A stretch of 41,748 nucleotides of DNA from NCBI GenBank assembly GCA_029260535.1, contig JAJDDA010000166.1, positions 1 to 41,748 of the forward strand, written 5' to 3'. Made by a program: the position numbers and the translations under genes. Under the pieces are notes generated by a model that saw only the letters and a program-made list of their open reading frames with translations, was not told where the DNA came from and did not search any database. Position 1 is the first letter of the stretch. The number at the start of each line of letters is the position of its first letter. This document shows positions 16,458 through 25,413 of the stretch, piece by piece. The DNA comes from Phycisphaerales bacterium (lineage in GTDB: Bacteria; Planctomycetota; Phycisphaerae; Phycisphaerales; UBA1924).

Positions 16458-19190
16458 ATGTCGCATCCATCGGTCATCGGGCCTTACACCATCGAACGCG
16501 AGATCGCCCGTGGCGGCATGGGCATCGTCTATCTCGCCAAGGATGACCGCCTCGACAGGACGGTGGCGATCAAGTCGTTGCCCGCCGAGTTGGCCGATAG
16601 CGCCGAGCGGCTCGCCCGCTTCGAGCGCGAAGCGAAGGCGCTCGCGGCGCTCAACCACACCAACATCGCAGGGATTCATAGTGTCGAGGAATTTGAGGGC
16701 GCTAGGTATCTCGTGCTGGAATACGTCGATGGGCTCACACTCTCGCAGCGGATCGAGCAGGGGCCGATGCCAATTGACGAGGCCTTGGAGATTGCCGTCC
16801 AGATCGCGATGGGCGTTGAGGCGGCGCACGAAGCGGGTGTGATCCACCGGGATCTGAAACCTGGCAACGTGATCGTTCGCCCTGATGGCGTGGTTAAGGT
16901 TGTTGACTTTGGGCTGGCGAAGGAGATCGAGACGCGCACGTCATCGCTTGACCTGACCAACATGCCCACCGCCACCATGCCCAACGAGCCGGTCAGCGCG
17001 ATCGGCCAAGTCATCGGCACCCCGTCATTCCTCAGCCCTGAGCAGGCGCGCGGGAAACAGGTGGATCGTCGCACCGATATCTGGTCCTTCGGGTGCGTGC
17101 TCTACGAATGCCTCACCGGAAGCCGTCTCTTTGGAGGCGAAACCACAACGGACTCATTAGCAGCGATCCTCGAGCGTGAGCCCCAATGGAACGCGCTGCC
17201 CGACAGCACTCCGCCTCGGATCCGCGAATTGCTCAAGGCGTGCCTGGAGAAAAACCAGAAGAGCCGTCTCCGCGACATCGGTGATGCTCGTCTGGAAATT
17301 GAACGGGCGCTGGCGAACAAGGAATGGTCCTCGACCACCATCGCGGCTTATCAGGGCGCGCTGCCGAGGAAGCGTCGCGGCGGGATGATCGCGCTCGGCG
17401 TGATCGTCGCCTTTGTGTTGGGCGCGGCAGCGATGTACCTGACGCCGAAGAACTCGACGACCGGGCAGTCCGCCGACACGCAGGTGCGCCGGTATTCGAT
17501 CGACCTCGTTGGCGGTTCAGAAGACTTCCTGACCTTCAGCAACCTGACGATCTCTCGGGATGGCCAGCAGATCGCGTATACCAGGTACGACGGTTCAGAA
17601 CGAGACCGTGAATCCACGAAAACAGTCTTCGTGCACGACCTCGCGCAGCTGATGCCGCGGGCCATCCCGGGCGCAGACGATGTTCAGGAATTGTTTTTCT
17701 CCCCGGATGGACGCCGGCTCGGCATGCACACCGGGAAATCGATCAAGGCAGTCTCGGTGCAGGGCGGGCCGCTGACAACGCTCCACGATGAACTCTCACC
17801 GGTGACCAGCAGCCTCGTCTGGACCGACAACGACACCTTAGTGAAGCCCGGCAGGGCGAATGAATCGCTCATCGAGATCACGCTGAGCGACGCGAGCGTC
17901 CGCACGCTCTTCGAATGTGCTCCCGCGAACGGGTTCCTCGGGGTCGAGTCGTTCTGCCCGATGCCCGACGGCAACGGCTACCTGATCAGCGGCTGGACCG
18001 GCCACACCGTCGAGGACTACACGGTCGCGCACCTCTCGCCGGATGGGAAGGTCAAGACGCTCGTGCACGACGCGGGAGCCCCCCGCCTTGCCGATGGCCG
18101 CTACCTCGTGTTCTTGCGCCGTTCGACGCTCTTCGTGGCGCCGTTCGATCCGGATCGGGTTGAATTGCTGAGCGAGCCGGTCCCGATGATCGAGGGCGTG
18201 AAGGCGTTCCAGTGGGGTGGCGGAGGGCAGATGGCCCTGGCGCCCAACGGCGACCTTGTGTATCAGCCCGGTGAGCGGATCACCACCGGGCGGCGTCTCG
18301 TCTGGGTCGGCATGGATGGCAGCATCGAGCCCGCACTTGAACGCGACGACGCGTTCATGGAATCGGTCGGGGTGTCGCCCGACGGGCGGTATGCCTCGGT
18401 CTCTACACTTCGGAACAAGAACGAACTCTGGCGGATTGATCTGGAATCGGGCGCGCGGGACCGGGTCTGGGACGATGGCGAGCCCGACAGCGCCGTGTTC
18501 AATCACGACGGCTCGCGCATGGCGTTCTCGACACCACCGATCGGCGGCGCTGTCGGCGCCCAGACCCAGATCGTGATCAAGGACGTGAACTCGTCGCGCG
18601 AGCCTCTGGTCTATTCCAGGGAAGGATCCCTGTCGTACGCCACGTCGTGGATACCCGATGAGAATCAGCTCATCATCAGCCAGTACGATCCGGCAACGCA
18701 GAACAACGACATCCTCCTGCTCGATATCGAGACCATGGAGACCACCGCTCTGGTCAACTCAGATCAGCTCGAATATTCCGGGGAGCTTTCGCCGAACGGA
18801 CGATGGCTGGTGTATGGCTCGACACGGTCAGGCGATCCGAATATCTATCTGCGCGCCTTCCCCGATGGCGCCACCGACACGCTCATCTCTCCAGGCGGCG
18901 CGTGGGGCAAGCCCTACTGGAGCGCCGATAGCAAGTCGATCTTCTATGCGCTCTTCGACACGATGATGCGGGTGGACATCGAGACCGAACCGGCATTGAC
19001 AATCGCCAGACCCGTGCCAGTGTTCAAGTGGCCATGGCCGGACGGCTTGTCCGATGACGACCAAATGGCGGTCGCTCCAGATGGCCGCTTCCTCATGATC
19101 GAACCCGCCGAGTGGGAAAAAGAGCCGCCGCGATTGATCGTCGTGCACAACTGGCTCGCGGAACTCGACGAGCGGTTCGGAAAAAACTAG
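16458..19190 (+). CDS. Transmembrane Ser/Thr protein kinase with PD40/TolB-like sensor
   Basis: The 910-residue protein has a complete PknB-type kinase domain at about 8-280. It shows the glycine loop ARGGMGIVYLAK, the invariant lysine in VAIKSLP (Lys39), HRDLKPGN with catalytic Asp132, DFGLAKE with Asp150, and SPEQARG. One membrane span follows (GMIALGVIVAFVLGAAAMYL, about 309-328). The remaining 580 residues form repeated PD40/WD40-like blades (FSPDGRRLGM, VSPDGRYAS, LSPNGRWLVYGS), probably an outer propeller that senses a ligand. The start ATG at 16458 directly precedes the kinase fold. This architecture is common in planctomycetes and acidobacteria; ligand and substrates are unknown. All catalytic residues are present. 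Confidence 0.93.
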   Translation: MSHPSVIGPYTIEREIARGGMGIVYLAKDDRLDRTVAIKSLPAELADSAERLARFEREAKALAALNHTNIAGIHSVEEFEGARYLVLEYVDGLTLSQRIEQGPMPIDEALEIAVQIAMGVEAAHEAGVIHRDLKPGNVIVRPDGVVKVVDFGLAKEIETRTSSLDLTNMPTATMPNEPVSAIGQVIGTPSFLSPEQARGKQVDRRTDIWSFGCVLYECLTGSRLFGGETTTDSLAAILEREPQWNALPDSTPPRIRELLKACLEKNQKSRLRDIGDARLEIERALANKEWSSTTIAAYQGALPRKRRGGMIALGVIVAFVLGAAAMYLTPKNSTTGQSADTQVRRYSIDLVGGSEDFLTFSNLTISRDGQQIAYTRYDGSERDRESTKTVFVHDLAQLMPRAIPGADDVQELFFSPDGRRLGMHTGKSIKAVSVQGGPLTTLHDELSPVTSSLVWTDNDTLVKPGRANESLIEITLSDASVRTLFECAPANGFLGVESFCPMPDGNGYLISGWTGHTVEDYTVAHLSPDGKVKTLVHDAGAPRLADGRYLVFLRRSTLFVAPFDPDRVELLSEPVPMIEGVKAFQWGGGGQMALAPNGDLVYQPGERITTGRRLVWVGMDGSIEPALERDDAFMESVGVSPDGRYASVSTLRNKNELWRIDLESGARDRVWDDGEPDSAVFNHDGSRMAFSTPPIGGAVGAQTQIVIKDVNSSREPLVYSREGSLSYATSWIPDENQLIISQYDPATQNNDILLLDIETMETTALVNSDQLEYSGELSPNGRWLVYGSTRSGDPNIYLRAFPDGATDTLISPGGAWGKPYWSADSKSIFYALFDTMMRVDIETEPALTIARPVPVFKWPWPDGLSDDDQMAVAPDGRFLMIEPAEWEKEPPRLIVVHNWLAELDERFGKN

Positions 19191-19191
19191 C

Positions 19192-20244
19192 TCACTCCGG
19201 GAGCGCGCACGTCGTGCCGTGCTTGGCGTGGTAGTCCTGGTGGTATTCCTCCGCAGCCCAGAACTCTGACGCATCCTCGATCGCGGTGACGATCGGACGG
19301 TTCTTGTACTTGTCCGACTGCTGGAGCTGCGCCTTGTAGGCCTGCGCCTGGGTTCGCTCGTCATCATTGGATGTGAACACGACGCTGCGATAAAGCGGTC
19401 CTGCGTCGGGTCCCTGCCTGTTGAGCGTCGTCGGGTCGTGGTACTTGAAGTAGCGCTCGAGCAATTCGCCATAAGAGATCGCGTTGGGGTCGTAGGTCAC
19501 CTCCACGGTCTCCGCGTGGCCGGTTTCCTTCGCGTACGCGATCTTGCTTGTCACGTTCGGGACGTTGCCGCCCATGTAACCGCTGACGGCGTTGATCACA
19601 CCCGGCGTGTGCTGGAAGCGGTCCTCGACTCCCCAGAAGCAACCGCCGGCGAAGTACGCGGTGGCGGTTTCAACAGGGATCGCGCCTTGGGGAAGTTCCG
19701 CGCCGTCGGCGTAGAACTCGAGCGACGCGGAGTTGAGGCAGAATCGCAGGCCGGTCGGCGCAGGACCATCGGGGAAGACATGACCTAGATGTCCGCCGCA
19801 GCGGGCGCAGGTGATTTCCACTCTTCGCATCCCGAGCGTGTTGTCCTCGATCGTATCGACATGATCAGGATCGATCGGCTGGAAGAAACTGGGCCAGCCT
19901 GTACCTGAGGTGAACTTGGAGTTGGATGCGAAGAGCGGGAGCTCGCACAGGCGGCAGGTGTACTGCCCGTCGGTCTTGTTGTCGACGAGGTTGCCGCAGA
20001 ACGCCTGCTCGGTGCCCTGGTTGAGGATGATCCGCTTCTCCTCAGGGGTCAGTTTTTCGGCGAGCTTTTCGATCCGCTCATCGGTCAACGGCGTGATATC
20101 GAACCCGCTCTTGGAATACCCTTCCATCCGCTCTCCGTTCTGGCCCTCGGCCCTGCTCACTCCGAGAACGCCGCCGAAGAGCAGCGTGAAGAGAGTCATC
20201 CCGATGATGGCGCCGAGCCCCAACTGCATGCCGATCGTCCGCAT
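19192..20244 (-). CDS. msrBA: Exported MsrB-MsrA methionine sulfoxide reductase fusion
   Basis: The protein of about 350 residues begins with a signal peptide or anchor (LGAIIGMTLFTLLFGGVLGV). It then has MsrB (about 55-180) and MsrA (about 195-350). MsrB shows GTGWPSFF, the zinc pairs CRLC (97/100) and CARC (146/149), and the catalytic cysteine in GLRFCLNSASL (Cys169). MsrA shows the catalytic GGCFWGVE (Cys202), followed by TGHAETVEV and YHQDYH. Together they reduce both the R and S forms of methionine sulfoxide. The order MsrB before MsrA is less common than the reverse. I chose ATG 20244, which is preceded by AAAGGG; an in-frame ATG lies at 20289. Export suggests repair of envelope proteins. 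An electron donor for the extracytoplasmic enzyme is not adjacent. Confidence 0.93.
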   Translation of the reverse strand: MRTIGMQLGLGAIIGMTLFTLLFGGVLGVSRAEGQNGERMEGYSKSGFDITPLTDERIEKLAEKLTPEEKRIILNQGTEQAFCGNLVDNKTDGQYTCRLCELPLFASNSKFTSGTGWPSFFQPIDPDHVDTIEDNTLGMRRVEITCARCGGHLGHVFPDGPAPTGLRFCLNSASLEFYADGAELPQGAIPVETATAYFAGGCFWGVEDRFQHTPGVINAVSGYMGGNVPNVTSKIAYAKETGHAETVEVTYDPNAISYGELLERYFKYHDPTTLNRQGPDAGPLYRSVVFTSNDDERTQAQAYKAQLQQSDKYKNRPIVTAIEDASEFWAAEEYHQDYHAKHGTTCALPE

Positions 20245-20383
20245 CGGATCCCTTTCCGGAGCGTGCCTGTTGCATCGCTTCCTGTTCATTCAGTCCGCAT
20301 GGTATACCGCACGCCACGCTGGCTGTTGCCGCACCATCTACGGTGCGGTCACAGGATTGGATGCCGATCAGGTCAGATACGTT

Positions 20384-22825
20384 TCACCGGACTCTGGCGA
20401 TGCGGCCCTTGCCTGGGCCCTTGGACCGCCCGCGTGCGGCGTCGTTGCTGTTGAACGCATCGATGAGGATAGAGAGGTCCGCAGTCGAGACGATCCCGTC
20501 GCTGTTGAGGTCCGCCGTGCCGGGGCCACCCCACTGCGACAGGAGCATGCCCAGATCGGCGGTATCCACATTCCCATCGCCGTTGAGATCACCGAGCATG
20601 CCCTCGCCGATCAGGCCTCTCGACTGCATGTAATCGAGCAGCGTCGTGAGCGCCTCGGGGGTGTTCGTCGGCTCCGGCGCGAGGGTCTGGTCCATCCGGT
20701 TCGCGCCGTGACACGAGGCGCACACGCGGATCTCTCCCGGCTGGAAGTTGAGCCAGTACCGCTCGCGAACGACAGGATCACCTGCGGGGTCGATGAGCTG
20801 CCAGCTCAGGGCGCGCTGCGCCGGGACGATCGCGGCCATCGAGCCGTCATCGCCGAGTTTGACGGAGCCGATCGGCCCGAAGATGTTCGGGTTCGTATTG
20901 CCGTCCTCGTGCATGGGCTGCGCGAGCACCCGCCGGCCTGCTTTCTGCTCGTACCCTCGGATCAGGTCCCCCTGCAGGATCTGCATGCGATCGACCTCGT
21001 ACATCCGGCCCTCGTTGCCGGCGCTCTGCGTTGATGTCCCGGGGATCATCAGGTTAAAGGGCTGCTGCCTGTCCGCGTGGTCGCGCGACGTGACATCTCG
21101 GCTGACGATCAGCGCCAGATCGTTCGCACGGAGGTACGCGCGCAGTTCATTGACATCGGCGAGCGCATCGCGGATCGCATTCAGCTCCGGCGCTTCGAGC
21201 GAGGCTTCCTTTGCCGCAACCGGCGCCTGTCGCGAAACAACCTCAACCGGGTCGAGCTCCCACAAAGGACCGGTGTATCTGATCATCACGTCGGGATCCC
21301 ACCACCAGACCGACTCGACGATCCCGCCGGTGAGCGATTCACCCGCGGTCGCGTACTCGCTGGAGGTATCGATCCGTTTGATGCGCAGGTCGTACCGGGT
21401 CGTCGGCTCCTCGCGCGTCGCGTCGTTGTCGTCTGCGCGGGTGTCGTCGGTGTGCACCGCGAGCATCACGCCGTTGGTCAGCGGGAGCGGGTTGCGGTAC
21501 AGACCGGAATGGTCCGCGGAGGGCTCGTAGGTGTAATTGGCCGTATCACGGTGCGTGATGTAATCGATGCGCATGTCATCGGGGTTCTCGGAGGTTGAGC
21601 CGTTGATACGGACGAGCTGCCCCGCCGAGTGCGTAAAAAATGTTGGGGCGTCGATGCCGTAGAAGACACCGGGGTTGTTGGGGTCTTCGGCGGGCTGGAG
21701 GAAGTTCCGCATGCGCCGCTCGACGTTGTTCTGTGAGCCGTAGAACTCGACGAGGCTCGGGTCGTCGTTGAAGCTTGGTGTGAAGTAGGTCTTGAGCTCG
21801 TGCCGACCGACGTGGTTGAGAGTTTCCTCGCCGGTGCCGTCCTGGTTGAGCTGCCAGAGCTGGAAGAACTCGATGGTGTGCCCAACGAGGTTCTCTTCGA
21901 ACCCGCGCATCGGACCGGCGTACCCCGGGTTGCTGCGGACGTAATTCATCCAGCCACCGCGGGGCTCGGGGAACACCTCATCGCTTCTGCCGGTGCTGCC
22001 CGCGTTGGGGGCTTCGCTCCCCAGGTTGTGCGCACCGATCGAGTATCCCCCCATCGCCTCGCCGTCGGCCTGCTGGTCGCGCTGGAGGTGGTCCCACTTC
22101 GTGTAGATCAGCCTGCCCGCGGTTGATTCGATCAGCGGATCGAAGGCGCCCGAGGGCTCGTGCGCGAGCAGTTTCAGATCGCCGGTCGCGGGGTCGAGAC
22201 CCCAGAGACCGGTGTTGGTCGGTGTGGACTCGTACTCGTCGAGTTGCGGATGCAGGTGCATCGCGCCGTTGCGCGGGCGGTCGGAGGTAAAGATAATCGT
22301 CCCATCGCTGGCGTAGATGGGGCTGACGTTGTTGAACTGCGCCGGCTGGTTGGGCACCTTGGTGATCACCGCGGTGTCATCAGGGCCAAGCCCCGTCACC
22401 TCGTATATCTGCCACTGGTAATCGACATGCTGAAACCGGGTCGCCGTGGCGCCGACGACCATGCTGAAGACGGCGCGGTCGCCGTCCCAGTGCACACAGG
22501 GCTGCCTTACGGCGATCGAGTTGTCGCTCTGGAAGCCTTCCTGTCCGAAGCCTGCTTCCTTGGTGAGGTTGCGCATCGCCCCGTCGGGGTAGCGGATCCA
22601 CAGGTCGCCGCCCCTGGGGACGCTCTGAATGTTCCCCTTGTGGTTGGCGAAGGGCGAGCCGATGTTGGCGAAGTCTTCCGCCTTGGGAACCTGCGTCACG
22701 AACAGGATCGGGTTGCCGGTGTCGACCGCTTGTGGCGCCCCCGCGTTCGTTATCGAAGCAGGGGTGAGAACAAAGGCAGCCACGAGCGCAAGCGGTGCGC
22801 ACACGAGAGACCGAGAGCGAAACAT
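20384..22825 (-). CDS. Secreted HzsA-like protein with one CXXCH haem site and C-terminal dockerin
   Basis: The 813-residue protein has a signal peptide (VCAPLALVAAFVLTPASITNAG). A propeller-like body follows (IIFTSDRPRNGAMHLHP, GRLIYTKWDHLQRD) that resembles the hydrazine synthase alpha-subunit family. A single c-type haem motif, VCASCHGAN, lies at about 702-706. It ends with a dockerin-type pair of calcium loops (GDLNGDGNVDTADLGMLL and ADLNSDGIVSTADL, about 745-793) and a basic tail rich in Arg, Lys and Gly. An AGGAGG Shine-Dalgarno six bases before the ATG fixes the start. The HzsA resemblance does not imply anammox; related proteins occur widely in planctomycetes with unknown activity. 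It probably acts outside the cytoplasm. Confidence 0.78.
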   Translation of the reverse strand: MFRSRSLVCAPLALVAAFVLTPASITNAGAPQAVDTGNPILFVTQVPKAEDFANIGSPFANHKGNIQSVPRGGDLWIRYPDGAMRNLTKEAGFGQEGFQSDNSIAVRQPCVHWDGDRAVFSMVVGATATRFQHVDYQWQIYEVTGLGPDDTAVITKVPNQPAQFNNVSPIYASDGTIIFTSDRPRNGAMHLHPQLDEYESTPTNTGLWGLDPATGDLKLLAHEPSGAFDPLIESTAGRLIYTKWDHLQRDQQADGEAMGGYSIGAHNLGSEAPNAGSTGRSDEVFPEPRGGWMNYVRSNPGYAGPMRGFEENLVGHTIEFFQLWQLNQDGTGEETLNHVGRHELKTYFTPSFNDDPSLVEFYGSQNNVERRMRNFLQPAEDPNNPGVFYGIDAPTFFTHSAGQLVRINGSTSENPDDMRIDYITHRDTANYTYEPSADHSGLYRNPLPLTNGVMLAVHTDDTRADDNDATREEPTTRYDLRIKRIDTSSEYATAGESLTGGIVESVWWWDPDVMIRYTGPLWELDPVEVVSRQAPVAAKEASLEAPELNAIRDALADVNELRAYLRANDLALIVSRDVTSRDHADRQQPFNLMIPGTSTQSAGNEGRMYEVDRMQILQGDLIRGYEQKAGRRVLAQPMHEDGNTNPNIFGPIGSVKLGDDGSMAAIVPAQRALSWQLIDPAGDPVVRERYWLNFQPGEIRVCASCHGANRMDQTLAPEPTNTPEALTTLLDYMQSRGLIGEGMLGDLNGDGNVDTADLGMLLSQWGGPGTADLNSDGIVSTADLSILIDAFNSNDAARGRSKGPGKGRIARVR

Positions 22826-22856
22826 CCGAATCCTCCTAGGTCACCCCGAGCGGGAC

Positions 22857-22886
22857 GGCATACCGCCACCGACTCCGACGTGCCAA
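22857..22886 (-). promoter_or_regulatory. Possible promoter of the HzsA-like gene
   Basis: On the minus strand TTGGCA (22886-22881) and TATGCC (22862-22857) are 18 bases apart and lie about 32 bases before the start codon. Weak evidence from hexamer similarity only. Confidence 0.25.
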
Positions 22887-23048
22887 ATCGAAACATCCAA
22901 TATCCAACCATCAGATTCCTCGGACGCCCAAAACACGAAAATGATCCGCCCCGATACAAGATCACGCCGTTCGGCCCTCTCCGCTGGTTCAATCGGGCTA
23001 TCGTTCCAACCAGCCCAGACCGAACCCTGAGCAACAGGAGCCCCCCCG

Positions 23049-24452
23049 ATGCCAATCACGATCAGACCCTTCGGCGCCGCGGGTGAGGTCACCGGCTCGT
23101 GCCACTTGCTCGAGACGACGCAGGCCCGGATCCTGATCGATTTCGGCATGTTCCAGGGGGGCCGGATGTCGTTCCGGAAGAACATGCAGCGCCCGGCGAT
23201 CGACGCGGCTTCGCTCGATGCGGTCCTCCTGACACACGCGCACCTCGATCACTGCGGCCGCCTGCCGCTGCTGCCCTTGATGGATTACGAGGGTCCGATC
23301 ATCTCGACCAAGGCGACGCGTGACGTGACGGAGGTCATCCTGCGTGATTCCGCCGGCATCCAGGAACAGGACGCCGAGCGCACGAGCAGGACACGGATGC
23401 GTTCCGGCAAAGCGCCCGTCTCGCCGTTGTATACGAGCGAGGATGTGGAGCGCGTGATGGGCATGTTCGAGCGGATCGATTATTACGAACCGAGAGAAGT
23501 GGCCCCGGGGATCAGCGCGAAGTGGATCGAGGCCGGGCATATCCTGGGTTCGGCGAGTATCGCTCTCACCATCGATGTTGGTGGCGGGACACGCACCGTG
23601 GTCTTCTCCGGGGATGTCGGCCCGGACGGCGCCCCGCTGCTGCGGGACCCCGACCCGCCCCGTCGTGCCGATCTGATCGTGCTCGAATCGACCTACGGCG
23701 ACCGAGATCATCGCCCGCTGGATGCGTCGGTCGAGCAACTCGCCGGGGTGGTCCGCGCCGCTGATTCAACAAAGTCCCAGATCCTGATCCCCTCTTTCGC
23801 CGTGGGACGGACGCAGGACCTGATCTACCACCTGGGCGAGTTACAGCGCGACAAGCGGATCCCCGTCGTCCCGATCTATCTCGACAGCCCGATGGCGATC
23901 GATGCGACCAAGTTGTACCGATCGAACCGGGATGTCTTCGACGAGGAATCCTGGGCGCGCATCAACGCGGGGGATTCGCCGCTCTCGATCCCGAATCTCA
24001 GGCTGTGCCGGACGCCCGAGGAGTCGATGAAACTCAATGCTATCAAAGGGACCGCGATCATCATCGCAGGTTCGGGTATGTGCACCGGGGGGCGGATCCT
24101 CCACCACCTCAAGCATCGGCTGTGGAAATCAAAGACACACCTGATCTTCGTCGGGTTTCAGGCCGGCGGAACTCTCGGGCGGCAGATCGTTGATGGGCGG
24201 AAGCAAGTCAGGCTGTTCGGCCAATCGATCGCGGTCAAGGCGGATGTTCACACCCTCAACGGGTTCTCTGCGCACGCCGGTCAGGGCGACCTGCTCAAGT
24301 GGGCCGAGTCGATCGAGTTTGCTGACGCTCCACGGGTTGTGCTCACACACGGCGAGGATGAGCCGAGGCGGATCCTGTCAGATCTACTCCGAAAGCGGAT
24401 CGGGGCCCGGTGCGAATCACCAATGACCGGCGAAGCGATCACGCTTGAGTAG
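23049..24452 (+). CDS. Metallo-beta-lactamase fold, beta-CASP RNA nuclease family
   Basis: The 467-residue protein carries all motifs of the beta-CASP branch (CPSF73/Ysh1-like bacterial nucleases). These are LTHAHLDHCGRLP (zinc ligands at 63-68), EAGHILGSASIAL, FSGDVG, the beta-CASP insert with IAGSGMCTGGRILHHLK, and the C-terminal FSAHAGQGDLLKW and VLTHGEDEP histidines. The opening GAAGEVTGSCHLL is also diagnostic. It is predicted to be a cytoplasmic zinc-dependent RNA endo- or exonuclease. The ATG has AGGAG eight bases upstream. It is divergent from the HzsA-like gene and convergent with mscS, with two bases between stops. All metal ligands are conserved. Confidence 0.93.
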   Translation: MPITIRPFGAAGEVTGSCHLLETTQARILIDFGMFQGGRMSFRKNMQRPAIDAASLDAVLLTHAHLDHCGRLPLLPLMDYEGPIISTKATRDVTEVILRDSAGIQEQDAERTSRTRMRSGKAPVSPLYTSEDVERVMGMFERIDYYEPREVAPGISAKWIEAGHILGSASIALTIDVGGGTRTVVFSGDVGPDGAPLLRDPDPPRRADLIVLESTYGDRDHRPLDASVEQLAGVVRAADSTKSQILIPSFAVGRTQDLIYHLGELQRDKRIPVVPIYLDSPMAIDATKLYRSNRDVFDEESWARINAGDSPLSIPNLRLCRTPEESMKLNAIKGTAIIIAGSGMCTGGRILHHLKHRLWKSKTHLIFVGFQAGGTLGRQIVDGRKQVRLFGQSIAVKADVHTLNGFSAHAGQGDLLKWAESIEFADAPRVVLTHGEDEPRRILSDLLRKRIGARCESPMTGEAITLE

Positions 24453-24454
24453 GA

Positions 24455-25411
24455 TTACACCGAGGCCTCGACCACACAGACCGGCACCGGGTTCGCCGCA
24501 TCAAGGTGCACGTCCCGCTGCGGGAAGGCGATCACGATCCCGTGCTCAGCGAATTTTTCGTCGATATGGAAACGGAGATCGCTCTGCATCCTGCTCAGGT
24601 CCGAAGGGGTCTGCGTCGGCGCCCAGACGTGCAGGAGAAAGTTCATCGCGTTATCACCGAACGAATCGAACCGGACGTTGGGCTCGGGCGATTTCAGCGA
24701 CAGCGGGTGCTCGCATCCCACCTCGATGAGCAGCCGTTCGACCTCCCGCGATGGCGATCCGTACGCGACTCCCACGGCCACCGCGACGCGGACCGTCCGG
24801 TTGTTGTGGGACCAGTTGATCACGTTCTGTTCGAGAAAGGCGCTGTTGGGAACAATGATGTGCGTGTTGTCGGCGGTGATAATCCTCGTGCTGCGAGCGC
24901 CGATCTGCTCGACCACGCCCTCGGTCCCGGCGACCTCGATCACATCACCCGCCTTGACCGGGCGTTCGAGGTGCAGGATCAGCCCGCTGATGAAATTGTT
25001 GACGATGTTCTGGCTGCCGAAGCCGACACCGATCGCCAGGGCGCCCCCAAGAACGGTGAACGCGGTGAGCGGGATGCCGATGATGTTGAGCGCAAAGAAC
25101 CCTGAGATCACCAGCAGTGAGTAGAACGTCAGCGCCTGAACCGCCGCGATGCCGCCCTCGGTGGCCCCGATGCGTTTGACCACACGCCGTGCGAGCAGCG
25201 CACTGACGATCTTCGCGATCAGGAAACCGACCAGGAACAGGACAACACCAAGGACAACCATCCCGACGGTGATCGTGCTGTCCTGGAGCGTGAAGAGACG
25301 GAACTCCCAGACCTGATGGAGCGTATCGACTGCCCCTTTCGACGCCGCATTTGATGCCGCATTTGATGCCGCATTTGATGCCGTTACATTCTCAGTGCCA
25401 ATCGGGATCAT
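24455..25411 (-). CDS. mscS: MscS-family mechanosensitive channel
   Basis: This protein of about 318 residues is a small-conductance mechanosensitive channel. It has three membrane spans (about 45-65, 85-105, and the pore helix region AFTVLGGALAIGVGFGSQNIVNNFISGLIL). The pore-lining helix contains the Gly/Ala-rich pattern and the following Q-N-x3-N-x2-S-G signature. The soluble beta domain follows (GDVIEVAGTEGVVEQIG, IIVPNSAFLEQNVINW). It releases solutes under hypo-osmotic shock. The N-terminus before the first span contains a serine-asparagine-alanine repeat encoded by a 12-base tandem repeat. The start ATG comes two bases after the stop of the upstream glutamate-synthase-like gene, so translation is probably coupled. 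Confidence 0.92.
   Translation of the reverse strand: MIPIGTENVTASNAASNAASNAASKGAVDTLHQVWEFRLFTLQDSTITVGMVVLGVVLFLVGFLIAKIVSALLARRVVKRIGATEGGIAAVQALTFYSLLVISGFFALNIIGIPLTAFTVLGGALAIGVGFGSQNIVNNFISGLILHLERPVKAGDVIEVAGTEGVVEQIGARSTRIITADNTHIIVPNSAFLEQNVINWSHNNRTVRVAVAVGVAYGSPSREVERLLIEVGCEHPLSLKSPEPNVRFDSFGDNAMNFLLHVWAPTQTPSDLSRMQSDLRFHIDEKFAEHGIVIAFPQRDVHLDAANPVPVCVVEASV
25341..25386. repeat. 12-bp tandem repeat inside mscS
   Basis: The unit GATGCCGCATTT occurs about 3.8 times in a row, with the first unit reading GACGCCGCATTT. Because 12 is a multiple of three, copy-number changes would keep the mscS frame and only lengthen or shorten the Ser-Asn-Ala-Ala stretch ahead of the first membrane span. 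Confidence 0.9.
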
Positions 25412-25413
25412 GC

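Noticed and set aside
20384-22825. Possible evidence for anammox metabolism from the HzsA-like protein
   Set aside because: Only one haem motif and one gene of the type are present, with no HzsB/C or hydrazine dehydrogenase. Related proteins occur widely in planctomycetes without anammox.
25341-25386. Tandem repeat considered as a CRISPR-like array
   Set aside because: The units are contiguous 12-mers with no spacers and lie inside the mscS coding frame.
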